Assembly (NCBI RefSeq): GCF_025447595.1
Contig: NZ_JAOEJU010000019.1
Location: 59,848-123,847, forward strand
DNA from: Pseudomonas koreensis
Lineage (GTDB): Bacteria; Pseudomonadota; Gammaproteobacteria; Pseudomonadales; Pseudomonadaceae
Direction: 5' to 3'
Length of the DNA: 64,000 bases
In this document: in pieces, positions 45,703 through 54,069 of the stretch
Layout of the letters: the number at the start of each line of letters is the position of its first letter
How positions within the stretch are numbered: position 1 is the first letter of the stretch
Notes under the pieces: model-generated
The model's database searches: none
What the model was told of the DNA's origin: nothing
Seen by the model: only the letters and a program-made list of their open reading frames with translations
Program-made: the position numbers and the translations under genes

Positions 45703-46233
45703 TTACAACGGCTTGACGGTGAACAGGCCGTCGTCGTGGCCTTCTTCGGAGCCACCGTAAACCTGCTCGGCCACGGTGCGGATCTTGCTGCCGCGAGCGG
45801 CGAGGATCTGGTCCATGGCACCGGCAAACCAGCCGGTGAACATGTAATCGACTTTGCGCCCGACCTTGCCGTAGACGTAGACGAACGCCGAGTGCTCGAG
45901 CTTGACGCTGCAGGTGCCTTTGTCGAGGTCGATGTCCTGGATCTTGAACAGGCCCCAGCCGCGCTGCGACAGGCGCTTCATGTAGTGCTCGAACACCGCG
46001 ACGCCTTCCAGGCCGTGGCACTCGGCTTCTTTTTCACACCAGTGCCAGGCGGATTTATAGCCGGCCTTGTAGAGGATTTCGGCATAGGCGTCGGCGCCCA
46101 GCACTTCCTCGATGCCCATGTGGTTGTTGACGAAGAAATGCCGTGGCACGTACAGCATCGGCAGAGCGTCGGAGGTCCAGACACCGGTCTCGCTGTCGAC
46201 TTCGATTGGCAATTGCGGGGCGATCTTGGCCAT
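45703..46233 (-). CDS. Conserved protein of dimethylglycine operon (PA5397-like, DUF5943-type)
   Basis: A 176-residue soluble protein beginning MAKIAPQLPIEVDSETGVW. It has WHWCEKEAECHGLEGVAVFEHY in the middle and an aromatic VYGKVGRKVDYMFTGWFAGA near the end. Homologues lie just upstream of dgcA in pseudomonads (PA5397), and I believe the family is DUF5943. The fold may be of the V4R/heme-NO-binding type, suggested by the ligand-pocket-like pattern, but this is a guess. Two cysteines flanking a Glu-rich helix could bind metal. No catalytic role is known. Confidence 0.72.
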   Translation of the reverse strand: MAKIAPQLPIEVDSETGVWTSDALPMLYVPRHFFVNNHMGIEEVLGADAYAEILYKAGYKSAWHWCEKEAECHGLEGVAVFEHYMKRLSQRGWGLFKIQDIDLDKGTCSVKLEHSAFVYVYGKVGRKVDYMFTGWFAGAMDQILAARGSKIRTVAEQVYGGSEEGHDDGLFTVKPL

Positions 46234-46310
46234 GGAAACTTAACTCCAGAAAAATTTTGGTGTTGCCCCCGACGCGGACGGCCGGGGGAAAGTATTCGGG
46301 AAGCGGCGGC

Positions 46311-47288
46311 TTACTCGCCCCAGACGTCTTTCAGGACGTTCACCCAGTTTTCACCCATGATCTTGCGCACGACTCGTTCGGAGTGGCCGCGCTTGAGCAG
46401 GGTTTCGGTCAGGTTCGGGAACTCGCCGACGGTGCGGATGCCCAGCGGGTTGATGATCTTGCCGAAGTTGGTCAGACGGCGGGCATAGCCCTTGTCGTGG
46501 GTCAGGTATTCGAAGAAGTCCTGACCGTGACCCTGGGTGAAGTCGGTGCCGATGCCGATGGCGTCTTCGCCGACGATGTTCATGGTGTATTCGATGGCTT
46601 CGGCGTAGTCGTCGATGGTCGAATCGATGCCCTTGGCGAGGAACGGCGCGAACATGGTCACGCCGACGAAACCGCCGTGGTCGGCGATGAATTTCAGCTC
46701 TTCATCGGACTTGTTGCGCGGGTGCTCTTTCAGCCCCGACGGCAGGCAGTGGGAATAGCAGACCGGTTTTTTCGATTCGAGGATAACTTCCTCGGAGGTC
46801 TTGGAACCGACGTGGGACAGGTCGCACATGACGCCGACACGGTTCATCTCGGCGACGATTTCGCGACCGAAACCCGACAGGCCGCCGTCACGTTCGTAGC
46901 AACCGGTGCCCACCAGGTTCTGGGTGTTGTAGCACATCTGCACGATGCCGACGCCGAGCTGCTTGAACACCTCGACATAGCCGATCTGGTCTTCGAACGC
47001 ATGGGCGTTCTGGAAGCCGAAGAGGATGCCGGTCTTGCCCTGCTCCTTGGCCTTGCGGATGTCGGTGGTGGTGCGGACGGGGATCACCAGATCGCTGTTT
47101 TCACGAATCAGTTTCTGGCTGGCGGCGATGTTGTTGACCGTGGCCTGAAAGCCCTCCCACACCGACACGGTGCAGTTGGCCGCCGTCAGACCGCCCTTGC
47201 GCATGTCTTCGAACAGCTCGCGGTTCCATTTGGCAATGATCAGACCGTCGATAACGATGCTGTCGGCGTGTAATTCGGCTGGGCTCAT
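46311..47288 (-). CDS. M19-family membrane-type dipeptidase homologue (PA5396-like)
   Basis: A 325-residue renal-dipeptidase-family protein with VIDGLIIAKWNRELFEDM at the N terminus, CYSHCLPSGLKEHPRNKSDEELK containing a metal-ligand-type histidine, and GIGTDFTQGHGQDFFEYL. No signal peptide is seen. It is first in the dgc operon, so it probably acts on a betaine-derived dipeptide or has been recruited to the pathway; the true substrate is unknown. I chose the ATG at 47288. The longer in-frame extension lacks family similarity. Confidence 0.88.
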   Translation of the reverse strand: MSPAELHADSIVIDGLIIAKWNRELFEDMRKGGLTAANCTVSVWEGFQATVNNIAASQKLIRENSDLVIPVRTTTDIRKAKEQGKTGILFGFQNAHAFEDQIGYVEVFKQLGVGIVQMCYNTQNLVGTGCYERDGGLSGFGREIVAEMNRVGVMCDLSHVGSKTSEEVILESKKPVCYSHCLPSGLKEHPRNKSDEELKFIADHGGFVGVTMFAPFLAKGIDSTIDDYAEAIEYTMNIVGEDAIGIGTDFTQGHGQDFFEYLTHDKGYARRLTNFGKIINPLGIRTVGEFPNLTETLLKRGHSERVVRKIMGENWVNVLKDVWGE

Positions 47289-47522
47289 CAGGCGTCCCCT
47301 TATTGGCGATTCATGCGCCGAATCGTCTGCCGGCGCTTTGGGGCCAGCATATGCCTCGGTGCGCGACCAGCCGGGTGCAAAAACGACAGGGGAATTGCCG
47401 AAAGCGTCAATCCGCGACAAAGGGTCGCCAACCGGTCCGACCGGCCACCTGTTCAAGCCCGCGAGCTTGAGCCAGAATCTGCCGCATCCCGGAAACACCA
47501 CTGGATTAGAGCGGCGACATCA

Positions 47523-47924
47523 ATGAAATCGATCTTCCTGGCCCTGGCCCTGATTGCGACCGGCGTACACGCCGCCGAAGAGTCCGACAACAACCCGTGC
47601 GACGCGGTGGAAAACGACATCCAGACCCTGGAATGCTCGACCTACAGCCGCACCACCGCCGAGGACCTGCTCAAGGACAACTACGCCAGCCTCAACGAGC
47701 GCATGCAGACCACCTACGGCAAGAACTCGGCGCAACTGGCCGACATCACCGCCAAAATCAAGGCCGCTCAGCAACAATGGCTGAAAACCCGCGACGCCGA
47801 CTGCGCCGTGGAAGCCTTCCCGGCGACGGACGGCAGCAAGGCGTTCAAGATTGCGCAGAATGACTGCGTGGCGCGGATGAGTGACGAGCGGTCGGAGTTT
47901 TTGGAGTCGATTGGGCAGGAGTAA
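47523..47924 (+). CDS. LprI-domain exported protein
   Basis: A 133-residue protein with a signal peptide (KSIFLALALIATGVHA) and the LprI pattern of four cysteines (NPCDA; LECSTY; DADCAVEAF; QNDCVARM) around AQLADITAKIKAAQQQWLKTRDADC. The family is named after a mycobacterial lysozyme inhibitor, and many Gram-negative members are periplasmic proteins of unknown role. The start at 47523 follows a divergent 234-base gap with the dipeptidase gene, which holds both promoters. Confidence 0.85.
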   Translation: MKSIFLALALIATGVHAAEESDNNPCDAVENDIQTLECSTYSRTTAEDLLKDNYASLNERMQTTYGKNSAQLADITAKIKAAQQQWLKTRDADCAVEAFPATDGSKAFKIAQNDCVARMSDERSEFLESIGQE

Positions 47925-48100
47925 TCGCTTATTCACCGGAGAGAGCTGGAAGTATTTTCAGCTTTCTGATGCAAAAGAACCTTTTCCCACAAAGCGTTCA
48001 GATCTGCCCCACAAATCCTCTCTGAAGCCTCTGTTCTCGGGGCTTTCCATGAAACATAGCGTCAAGTTTTGTTTATTGGCCACCTGAAGAATATAAGCAA

Positions 48101-48131
48101 AGATTCGCAAATCTTATAAAAGACTTATACT
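48101..48131 (+). promoter_or_regulatory. Putative promoter and operator of the toxin-antitoxin pair
   Basis: An inverted repeat AGATTcgcaAATCT (48101-48114) overlaps a TTCGCA -35-like element (48104-48109). A -10-like TATACT is at 48126-48131, 16 bases on. The toxin ATG is only five bases after TATACT, and no ribosome-binding purine tract is visible, which predicts a leaderless or near-leaderless transcript. The palindrome is a natural site for autorepression by the XRE antitoxin. Confidence 0.5.
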
Positions 48132-48136
48132 CTGCC

Positions 48137-48391
48137 ATGAACAGCATCCACTGGACTCGAAAGGCCGTTAAGCAACTCCTGAAATTGCATTCCGCTCATC
48201 AGTGTCAGGTCAGAGATGCCATCACGGTGCTCGCTGATATGCCTGATGTGGGCAATGTGAAAGCACTGGTTGGTCATGACTACGCCTATCGGCTGCGCGT
48301 CGGTAGTTACCGAGTCATGTTCGACTGGGATGGCGCGATCAAAGTGGTCAGTATCCAAGAGGTAAAAAAACGCGATGAACGCACTTACTGA
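48137..48391 (+). CDS. RelE/ParE-type toxin
   Basis: An 84-residue basic protein of the RelE superfamily with IHWTRKAVKQLLKL at the N terminus and YRLRVGSYRVMFDWDG, then VVSIQEVKKRDERTY. The R-x-G-x-YR motif and C-terminal KKRDE are typical of RelE mRNA interferases. The toxin gene comes first and overlaps the antitoxin by 17 bases. The N terminus has no ribosome-binding site, and the start is placed by similarity to the family length. Confidence 0.88.
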   Translation: MNSIHWTRKAVKQLLKLHSAHQCQVRDAITVLADMPDVGNVKALVGHDYAYRLRVGSYRVMFDWDGAIKVVSIQEVKKRDERTY

Positions 48392-48698
48392 CATCCAAAT
48401 CATCAATGATTCCGAGGGAAAACCCGCTTTCGTAGTCATTCCGTACGCGCAATATGTCGCGCAGAAAATGGCGCCTGACCTGATTCCCCATGAGGTGGTC
48501 AGTCGCATTGTCGACGGGGCAACTCCGATCAGGGCCTGGCGCGAACATCTCAACCTGACTCAGGAAGAAGTGGCGAAACGCATGGGCATTTCGCAGCCGG
48601 CCTTCGCCCAGCAGGAAACCGTTGCAAAGCCGCGCAAGGCTACTCGCGAGAAGATTGCAGCGGCGTTTGGTATCACCGCCAACCAGCTTGAGCTGTAA
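48375..48698 (+). CDS. XRE-type antitoxin with Phd-like N terminus
   Basis: A 107-residue protein. The N-terminal half (IQIINDSEGKPAFVVIPYAQYV) resembles the Phd/YefM fold, with GKPAFVVIPYAQY like the conserved AVVIPYEEY strand. The C-terminal half is a helix-turn-helix of the XRE class (LNLTQEEVAKRMGISQPAFAQQE). It should neutralise the RelE-type toxin and bind the upstream palindrome. It overlaps the toxin by 17 bases, and a short AAGAGGTAAAAAA tract lies before its ATG. Confidence 0.86.
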   Translation: MNALTDIQIINDSEGKPAFVVIPYAQYVAQKMAPDLIPHEVVSRIVDGATPIRAWREHLNLTQEEVAKRMGISQPAFAQQETVAKPRKATREKIAAAFGITANQLEL

Positions 48699-48730
48699 GC
48701 TGCACCTCTTCAGCTAATCAAGGGATTCAC

Positions 48731-49147
48731 ATGAACATCTGCGGTATCGAAATCAAAGGCAGTGAAGCAATCATCGCCGTGGCGTCCCTCGACGGTTCGG
48801 TGCTGAGCCATGTCGCTCTGAGCACCAAGAAAATCGCGCTGGATGATGACGACGAGGCGGCCAACGTGAAGCTGTTCGCGGCTCAGGTGGCGTCGTTCGT
48901 GCGCGAGAACTCCATTGATCGCATCGCGATCAAGAAGCGCAGCAAGAAGGGCGAGTTTGCCGGCGGGCCGACCACGTTCAAGATCGAGGGCGTGTTTCAG
49001 TTGCTGGACGGTTGCGAGGTGACGCTGCTGTCGCCGCAGACGATCAATGCCCAGGCCAAGAAGCACAACTTTGAGTTGCCGGGGACGCTGAACAAATATC
49101 AGCATGAGGCTTACAAAACCGCCTGCGCGGCGCTATTGAAGAAGTAG
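48731..49147 (+). CDS. DUF3010 family protein
   Basis: A 138-residue protein beginning MNICGIEIKGSEAIIAVASL, with FKIEGVFQLLDGCEVTLLSPQTINAQAKKH; this is the DUF3010 pattern. The N-terminal strand GIEIKGSEAIIAV resembles the start of ASKHA/RNase-H-like nuclease folds, and the conserved acidic and lysine residues could form a nucleic-acid site, but no activity is known. It follows the toxin-antitoxin pair by about 30 bases and may be co-transcribed or independent. Confidence 0.85.
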   Translation: MNICGIEIKGSEAIIAVASLDGSVLSHVALSTKKIALDDDDEAANVKLFAAQVASFVRENSIDRIAIKKRSKKGEFAGGPTTFKIEGVFQLLDGCEVTLLSPQTINAQAKKHNFELPGTLNKYQHEAYKTACAALLKK

Positions 49148-49173
49148 GAATTTATCCAGCCAACACAAACCAC

Positions 49174-49266
49174 TGTGGGAGCGAGCTTGCTCGCGAAGAG
49201 GGAGTATCAGTCGACATATTTGATGTATGACCCGCCGCATTCGCGAGCAAGCTCGCTCCCCCACAG
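49174..49266. repeat. REP doublet
   Basis: Arms TGTGGGAGCGAGCTTGCTCGCGAA and TTCGCGAGCAAGCTCGCTCCCCACA. The spacer GGAGTATCAGTCGACATATT is close to that of the doublet at 25763. It lies between the convergent DUF3010 and cdhR genes. Confidence 0.9.
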
Positions 49267-49287
49267 GTTCTTTTTCTGGCCTCAAAA

Positions 49288-50232
49288 TCAAGCCTGAGCA
49301 GTACGCCGATCTTCCCGCGGACACCGGGCAAACTTCGCCCGGTAGCTGCGGGTGAAATACGACGGTGATTCAAACCCGCAGGCGATGCTGACTTCCAGCA
49401 CGCTCATGTCGGTCTGGCGCAACAGCTGCCGGGCCTTTTCCAGTCTTAAGCGCAGATAGAAATTGCTCGGCGTGTCGTTCAGGTGCAGACGGAACAACCG
49501 CTCCAGTTGCCGCCGCGTCACCTTGATCGACTCCGCCAGTTCCAGGGTGGTCAGCGGTGGTTCGCTGTGCTGTTCCATTTCGCCGATCACATGCACCAGC
49601 TTCTTGTTGCTGATGCCGTAGCGCGTGGCGACTTCCATGCGCTGGTGGTCTTTGCGTGGACGAATCCGCCCCAATACAAACTGCTCGCTGACCTGAATCG
49701 CCAGTTGCGGGCCGTGGGCCTGGGCGATCAGGTCGAGCATCAGGTCGATGGACGCGGTGCCGCCGGCAGAAGTGATGCGTCGGCGGTCGATCTCGAACAG
49801 CTCCTGGGTGACGCTGAGCTGTGGATAAGATTCCTTGAAGGCGTCGATGGCTTCCCAGTGCAGGGTCAGACGATGGCCATCGAGCAGGCCCGCCTCGGCG
49901 AGGACGAAGCTGCCGGTGTCGATGGCGCCGAGGGTCACGCCTTCGTTGTCCAGTCGACGCAGCCAGTGCTCCAGCGCCGGGGTGGCGAACTTCAGTGGTT
50001 CGAAGCCGGCGACCACCAACAACGTCGCACCTTTCTTCAGCGGCTCCAGCGCCGCATCGGCGTTGACCGACATCCCGTTGCTCGCCAGCACCGCCCCGCC
50101 ATCGGCACTCAAGACGTGCCAGCGGTACAGCTCGCCGCGAAAGCGGTTGGCCACCCGCAGCGGTTCGATCGCGGAGATGAAACCGATGGCGGAAAAACCC
50201 GGCATCAACAGAAAGTAGAAATCCTGGGACAT
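49288..50232 (-). CDS. cdhR: Carnitine catabolism regulator CdhR (GlxA/AraC type)
   Basis: A 314-residue regulator with a DJ-1/PfpI-like N-terminal domain (LLMPGFSAIGFISAIEPLRVANRF; GSFVLAEAGLLDGHRLTLHWE) and a C-terminal AraC helix-turn-helix pair (TRRQLERLFRLHLNDTPSNFYL; ACGFESPSYFTRSYRAKF). It is divergent from caiX and the carnitine genes. In P. aeruginosa CdhR (PA5389) activates this operon. The start at 50232 is ATG; a GTG at 50241 would add three residues. Confidence 0.92.
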   Translation of the reverse strand: MSQDFYFLLMPGFSAIGFISAIEPLRVANRFRGELYRWHVLSADGGAVLASNGMSVNADAALEPLKKGATLLVVAGFEPLKFATPALEHWLRRLDNEGVTLGAIDTGSFVLAEAGLLDGHRLTLHWEAIDAFKESYPQLSVTQELFEIDRRRITSAGGTASIDLMLDLIAQAHGPQLAIQVSEQFVLGRIRPRKDHQRMEVATRYGISNKKLVHVIGEMEQHSEPPLTTLELAESIKVTRRQLERLFRLHLNDTPSNFYLRLRLEKARQLLRQTDMSVLEVSIACGFESPSYFTRSYRAKFARCPREDRRTAQA

Positions 50233-50424
50233 GGCGCGCACTCGGTCAGCGGGTAGCGTGCAACGTTGATACGCCAGTTGTCGGCGGCATTCAAGAGCAC
50301 AGGTCGCTGCAGTGCAAGAGCTGGTCGCCGCAGTGCGCTTTCAAGGGCGTGCAGCTGCGTAATTTGGCATCACCGGCGCGACAGACACCGGAACCCACAA
50401 TAACGACCTGCCGAGGAACCCGAC

Positions 50425-51369
50425 ATGAAACGACTGATCAGCAGCTGTGTTCTCGCACTCAGCGGTACCGCGTTTTTAAGCGCCAGTGTCATGGCGGCCG
50501 ATTCCGCATCGTGTCAGAACGTGCGCATGGGCGTGGTGAACTGGACCGACGTGATCGCCACCAGTGCGATGGCTCAGGTTCTGCTCGACGGCCTCGGCTA
50601 CAGCACCAAACAGACCAGCGCCTCTCAGCAAATCGTCTTCGCCGGCATCCGCGACCAGCGCCTGGATCTGTTCCTCGGCTACTGGAACCCGCTGATGACT
50701 CAGACCATCACCCCGTTTGTCGACGCCAATCAGGTCAAGGTGCTTGAAGCGCCAAGCCTCAAGGACGCCCGCGCCACTCTCGCCGTGCCGACCTATCTGG
50801 CGGACAAGGGTTTGAAAACCTTCGCCGACATCGCCAAGTTCGAGAAAGAACTGGGTGGCAAGATCTACGGCATCGAGCCAGGCTCGGGCGCCAACACCCA
50901 GATCAAGGCGATGATCGCCAAGAACCAGTTCGGCCTCGGCAAGTTCCAGCTCGTGGAGTCGAGCGAGGCCGGCATGCTCGCCGCCGTCGATCGCGCCGTG
51001 CGCCGCAAGGAAGCCGTGGTGTTCTTCGGCTGGGCGCCGCACCCGATGAACGTCAACGTACAGATGACCTATCTGACCGGCAGCGACGACGCCCTCGGCC
51101 CGAACGAAGGCATGGCCACCGTGTGGACCGTCACCGCGCCGAAATACGCCGAACAATGCCCGAACGTCAGCCGCCTGCTGAGCAACCTGACGTTCACCGC
51201 CGAAGACGAGAGCCGGATGATGCAGCCGCTGCTCGATCACAAGGATGCTTTCGAATCGGCCAAACAATGGCTCAAGGATCACCCGCAGGACAAACAGCGC
51301 TGGCTCGAAGGCGTCACCACTTTCGATGGCAAACCGGCGGCTGAAAACCTCCAGCTCACCAGCAAATAA
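50425..51369 (+). CDS. caiX: Carnitine-binding periplasmic protein CaiX
   Basis: A 314-residue OpuAC-type substrate-binding protein with a signal peptide (SSCVLALSGTAFLSASVMAA) and a mature part containing VNWTDVIATSAMAQVLLDGLGY and FLGYWNPLMTQTI, with aromatic residues for the trimethylammonium cage. It is the first gene of the cdh operon and feeds carnitine to the CbcVW permease in P. aeruginosa. It is close in sequence to CbcX, suggesting a duplicated binding protein with changed specificity. A strong stem-loop follows. Confidence 0.92.
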   Translation: MKRLISSCVLALSGTAFLSASVMAADSASCQNVRMGVVNWTDVIATSAMAQVLLDGLGYSTKQTSASQQIVFAGIRDQRLDLFLGYWNPLMTQTITPFVDANQVKVLEAPSLKDARATLAVPTYLADKGLKTFADIAKFEKELGGKIYGIEPGSGANTQIKAMIAKNQFGLGKFQLVESSEAGMLAAVDRAVRRKEAVVFFGWAPHPMNVNVQMTYLTGSDDALGPNEGMATVWTVTAPKYAEQCPNVSRLLSNLTFTAEDESRMMQPLLDHKDAFESAKQWLKDHPQDKQRWLEGVTTFDGKPAAENLQLTSK

Positions 51370-51388
51370 ACCGCAACGAACGAACCAC

Positions 51389-51413
51389 TTCGCAGCCCGC
51401 CACGGGCTGCGAA
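51389..51413 (+). terminator. Stem-loop after caiX
   Basis: Perfect 11-bp stem TTCGCAGCCCG / CGGGCTGCGAA with a 3-base loop, between caiX and cdhC, without a T-run. It probably stabilises the caiX message or lowers downstream expression, so that binding protein is in excess. Confidence 0.6.
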
Positions 51414-51444
51414 CAGACCCATCACGCCTGAAGGAAAACGCACC

Positions 51445-52332
51445 ATGAACCACGACGTCATCATCACCTGCGCACTCACCGGTGCTGGCGACACGACCGC
51501 CAAGAGCCCTCACGTGCCGGTCACTCCTAAACAGATCGCCGCTGCCGCAGTAGAAGCGGCCAAGGCCGGCGCCACGGTCGTGCACTGCCACGTTCGTGAC
51601 CCGCAGACCGGCAAGTTCAGCCGTGACGTGGCGCTGTACCGCGAAGTCATGGAGCGCATCCGCGAAGCCGACGTCGACATCATCGTCAACCTCACTGCCG
51701 GCATGGGCGGCGACCTGGAAATCGGCCCGGGTGAGAACCCGATGGAGTTCGGCCCCAACACCGATCTGGTCGGCCCGCTGACACGCCTGGCCCACGTCGA
51801 AGAACTGCTGCCGGAAATCTGCACGCTGGATTGCGGCACCCTGAACTTCGGCGACGGCGACACCATTTATGTTTCCACCCCGGCACAGTTGCGCGCCGGC
51901 GCCAAGCGCATCACCGAGCTGGGCGTGAAAGCGGAGATGGAGATTTTCGACACCGGTCACCTGTGGTTCGCCAAACAGATGATCAAGGAAGGCCTGCTCG
52001 ACAATCCGCTGTTCCAGCTGTGCCTGGGCATCCCGTGGGGCGCGCCGGCCGACACCACCACCATGAAAGCCATGGTCGACAACCTGCCCGCCGACGCGGT
52101 GTGGGCCGGGTTCGGCATCGGCCGGATGCAAATGCCGATGGCCGCACAAGCGGTGCTGCTCGGCGGCAACGTACGGGTCGGCCTGGAAGACAACCTGTGG
52201 CTGGACAAAGGCGTGCTGGCGACCAACGGCCAACTGGTCGAACGCGCCACCGAAATCCTCAGCCGCCTCGGCGCCCGCGTGCTGACCCCGGCTGAAGGTC
52301 GCAAGAAAATGGGCCTGACCCAGCGCGGCTGA
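51445..52332 (+). CDS. cdhC: 3-dehydrocarnitine cleavage enzyme (BKACE family) CdhC
   Basis: A 295-residue beta-keto acid cleavage enzyme (DUF849). Zinc-binding histidines lie in VHCHVRDPQTG, with the conserved LDCGTLNFGD and IPWGAPADT regions. It transfers the dehydrocarnitine acyl group, giving betainyl-CoA and acetoacetate from 3-dehydrocarnitine and acetyl-CoA. In P. aeruginosa it is cdhC (PA5387). GAAGGAAA precedes the ATG. Confidence 0.93.
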   Translation: MNHDVIITCALTGAGDTTAKSPHVPVTPKQIAAAAVEAAKAGATVVHCHVRDPQTGKFSRDVALYREVMERIREADVDIIVNLTAGMGGDLEIGPGENPMEFGPNTDLVGPLTRLAHVEELLPEICTLDCGTLNFGDGDTIYVSTPAQLRAGAKRITELGVKAEMEIFDTGHLWFAKQMIKEGLLDNPLFQLCLGIPWGAPADTTTMKAMVDNLPADAVWAGFGIGRMQMPMAAQAVLLGGNVRVGLEDNLWLDKGVLATNGQLVERATEILSRLGARVLTPAEGRKKMGLTQRG

Positions 52333-52350
52333 CGGCCACACATCAAACCC

Positions 52351-52443
52351 TGTGGGAGCGAGCCTGCTCGCGAAGAGGCCGGTACATCCGAAGCATCTTC
52401 ATCAGCAGTGCCGCCGCATTCGCGAGCAAGCTCGCTCCCACAG
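52351..52443. repeat. REP doublet inside the cdh operon
   Basis: Arms TGTGGGAGCGAGCCTGCTCGCGAA and TTCGCGAGCAAGCTCGCTCCCACA between cdhC and cdhA. Confidence 0.9.
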
Positions 52444-52473
52444 GGAATCACCGAATTTTCCTAGGAAATCACC

Positions 52474-53439
52474 ATGAGCTTTATCACCGAAATCAAAACC
52501 TTCGCAGCACTGGGCAGCGGCGTCATCGGCAGCGGCTGGGTCGCCCGTGCCCTCGCCCACGGCCTCGACGTGGTGGCCTGGGATCCGGCGCCGGGTGCCG
52601 AAGCGGCGCTGCGCAAACGCGTGGCCAATGCCTGGGGCGCGCTGGAGAAAAACGGTCTGGCGCCGGGCGCCTCGCAGGATCGCCTGCGCTTTGTGGCGAC
52701 CATTGAAGAGTGCGTGCGCGATGCGGATTTCATCCAGGAAAGCGCCCCGGAACGCCTCGAACTGAAACTGGAGCTGCACAGCAAAATCAGTGCAGCGGCC
52801 AAGCCGAATGCGTTGATCGGTTCCAGCACCTCGGGTCTGTTGCCGAGCGAGTTCTACGAGAGCTCGACCCACCCGGAACGCTGCGTGGTCGGTCACCCGT
52901 TCAACCCGGTTTACCTGCTGCCATTGGTGGAAGTGGTCGGCGGCAAAAACACCGCGCCGGAAGCGGTTCAAGCAGCGATGAAAGTCTACGAATCCCTCGG
53001 CATGCGCCCGCTGCATGTGCGCAAGGAAGTGCCGGGATTCATCGCCGACCGCCTGCTCGAAGCGCTGTGGCGTGAGGCGCTGCATCTGGTCAACGACGGC
53101 GTGGCGACCACCGGTGAAATCGACGATGCGATCCGCTTTGGCGCGGGGCTGCGCTGGTCGTTCATGGGCACGTTCTTGACTTACACCCTGGCCGGTGGCG
53201 ATGCCGGCATGCGCCACTTCATGTCGCAGTTCGGCCCGGCGTTGCAGTTGCCGTGGACGTACCTGCCGGCACCGGAACTGACCGACAAGTTGATCGACGA
53301 TGTGGTGGACGGCACCAGCGATCAACTGGGCCGGCACAGTATTTCGGCGCTGGAGCGCTATCGTGATGATTGCTTGCTGGCGGTGCTTGAGGCGGTGAAG
53401 ACCACCAAAGAGAAGCATGGGATGAGTTTCAGCGAGTAA
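52474..53439 (+). CDS. cdhA: L-carnitine 3-dehydrogenase CdhA
   Basis: A 321-residue 3-hydroxyacyl-CoA-dehydrogenase-type enzyme. The NAD motif is ALGSGVIGSGWVARALAHG near the N terminus. The catalytic histidine region is VVGHPFNPVYLLPLVEVVGG with N/H/E residues, and the C-terminal helical domain has GAGLRWSFMGTFLTY. It oxidises L-carnitine to 3-dehydrocarnitine. CTAGGAAA is upstream of the ATG. Confidence 0.94.
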   Translation: MSFITEIKTFAALGSGVIGSGWVARALAHGLDVVAWDPAPGAEAALRKRVANAWGALEKNGLAPGASQDRLRFVATIEECVRDADFIQESAPERLELKLELHSKISAAAKPNALIGSSTSGLLPSEFYESSTHPERCVVGHPFNPVYLLPLVEVVGGKNTAPEAVQAAMKVYESLGMRPLHVRKEVPGFIADRLLEALWREALHLVNDGVATTGEIDDAIRFGAGLRWSFMGTFLTYTLAGGDAGMRHFMSQFGPALQLPWTYLPAPELTDKLIDDVVDGTSDQLGRHSISALERYRDDCLLAVLEAVKTTKEKHGMSFSE

Positions 53440-53464
53440 TCCTCGCGCCAGCAATTCCGGCCTC

Positions 53465-53530
53465 TTCGCGAGCAAGCTCGCTCCCACAGGGGACTGCATT
53501 TCAACTGTGGGAGCGAGCTTGCTCGCGAAG
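53465..53530. repeat. REP doublet inside the cdh operon
   Basis: TTCGCGAGCAAGCTCGCTCCCACA and TGTGGGAGCGAGCTTGCTCGCGAA in tight inverted arrangement between cdhA and cdhB. Confidence 0.9.
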
Positions 53531-53568
53531 ACGGCAGCCCAGACAACATCAATGTCGGAACAGATACC

Positions 53569-54045
53569 ATGCCCACCCTCACCACCTACCAAACCAGAAT
53601 CATCCCCGACTGGGTCGACTACAACGGCCACCTGCGCGACGCCTTCTACCTGCTGATCTTCAGCTACGCCACCGACGCCCTGATGGATCACCTCGGCATG
53701 GACAGCAACAACCGCGAAGCCAGCGGCCACTCGCTGTTCACCCTCGAACTGCACCTCAACTACCTGCACGAGGTAAAACTCGACGCCGAAGTCGAAGTGC
53801 GCACGCAGATCATCGGCCATGACCAGAAACGCCTGCACCTCTATCACAGCCTGCATCTGGCCGGCGGTGACAAGGAACTGGCCGGCAACGAACAGATGCT
53901 GCTGCACGTCGACCTCGCCGGGCCGCGCTCCGCGCCGTTTACCCCGGACACCCTGGGCCGCCTGCAAGCCATTGTTGCCGAGCAGGCCGATCTGCCCGCG
54001 CCTGCTTACATCGGCCGGGTCATCGCCCTGCCCCCAGCCCGGTAA
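53569..54045 (+). CDS. cdhB: Betainyl-CoA thioesterase CdhB
   Basis: A 158-residue hotdog-fold thioesterase. The N-terminal segment IIPDWVDYNGHLRDAFYLLIF carries the D-x-N-G-H motif of the 4HBT-like family, with a helix and central sheet after it. It hydrolyses betainyl-CoA to glycine betaine in carnitine catabolism (PA5385-type). It sits 24 bases before the dioxygenase gene, so these two are probably co-transcribed. Confidence 0.9.
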   Translation: MPTLTTYQTRIIPDWVDYNGHLRDAFYLLIFSYATDALMDHLGMDSNNREASGHSLFTLELHLNYLHEVKLDAEVEVRTQIIGHDQKRLHLYHSLHLAGGDKELAGNEQMLLHVDLAGPRSAPFTPDTLGRLQAIVAEQADLPAPAYIGRVIALPPAR

Positions 54046-54069
54046 ATTCATCCATCGCAAGGAGCCGCC

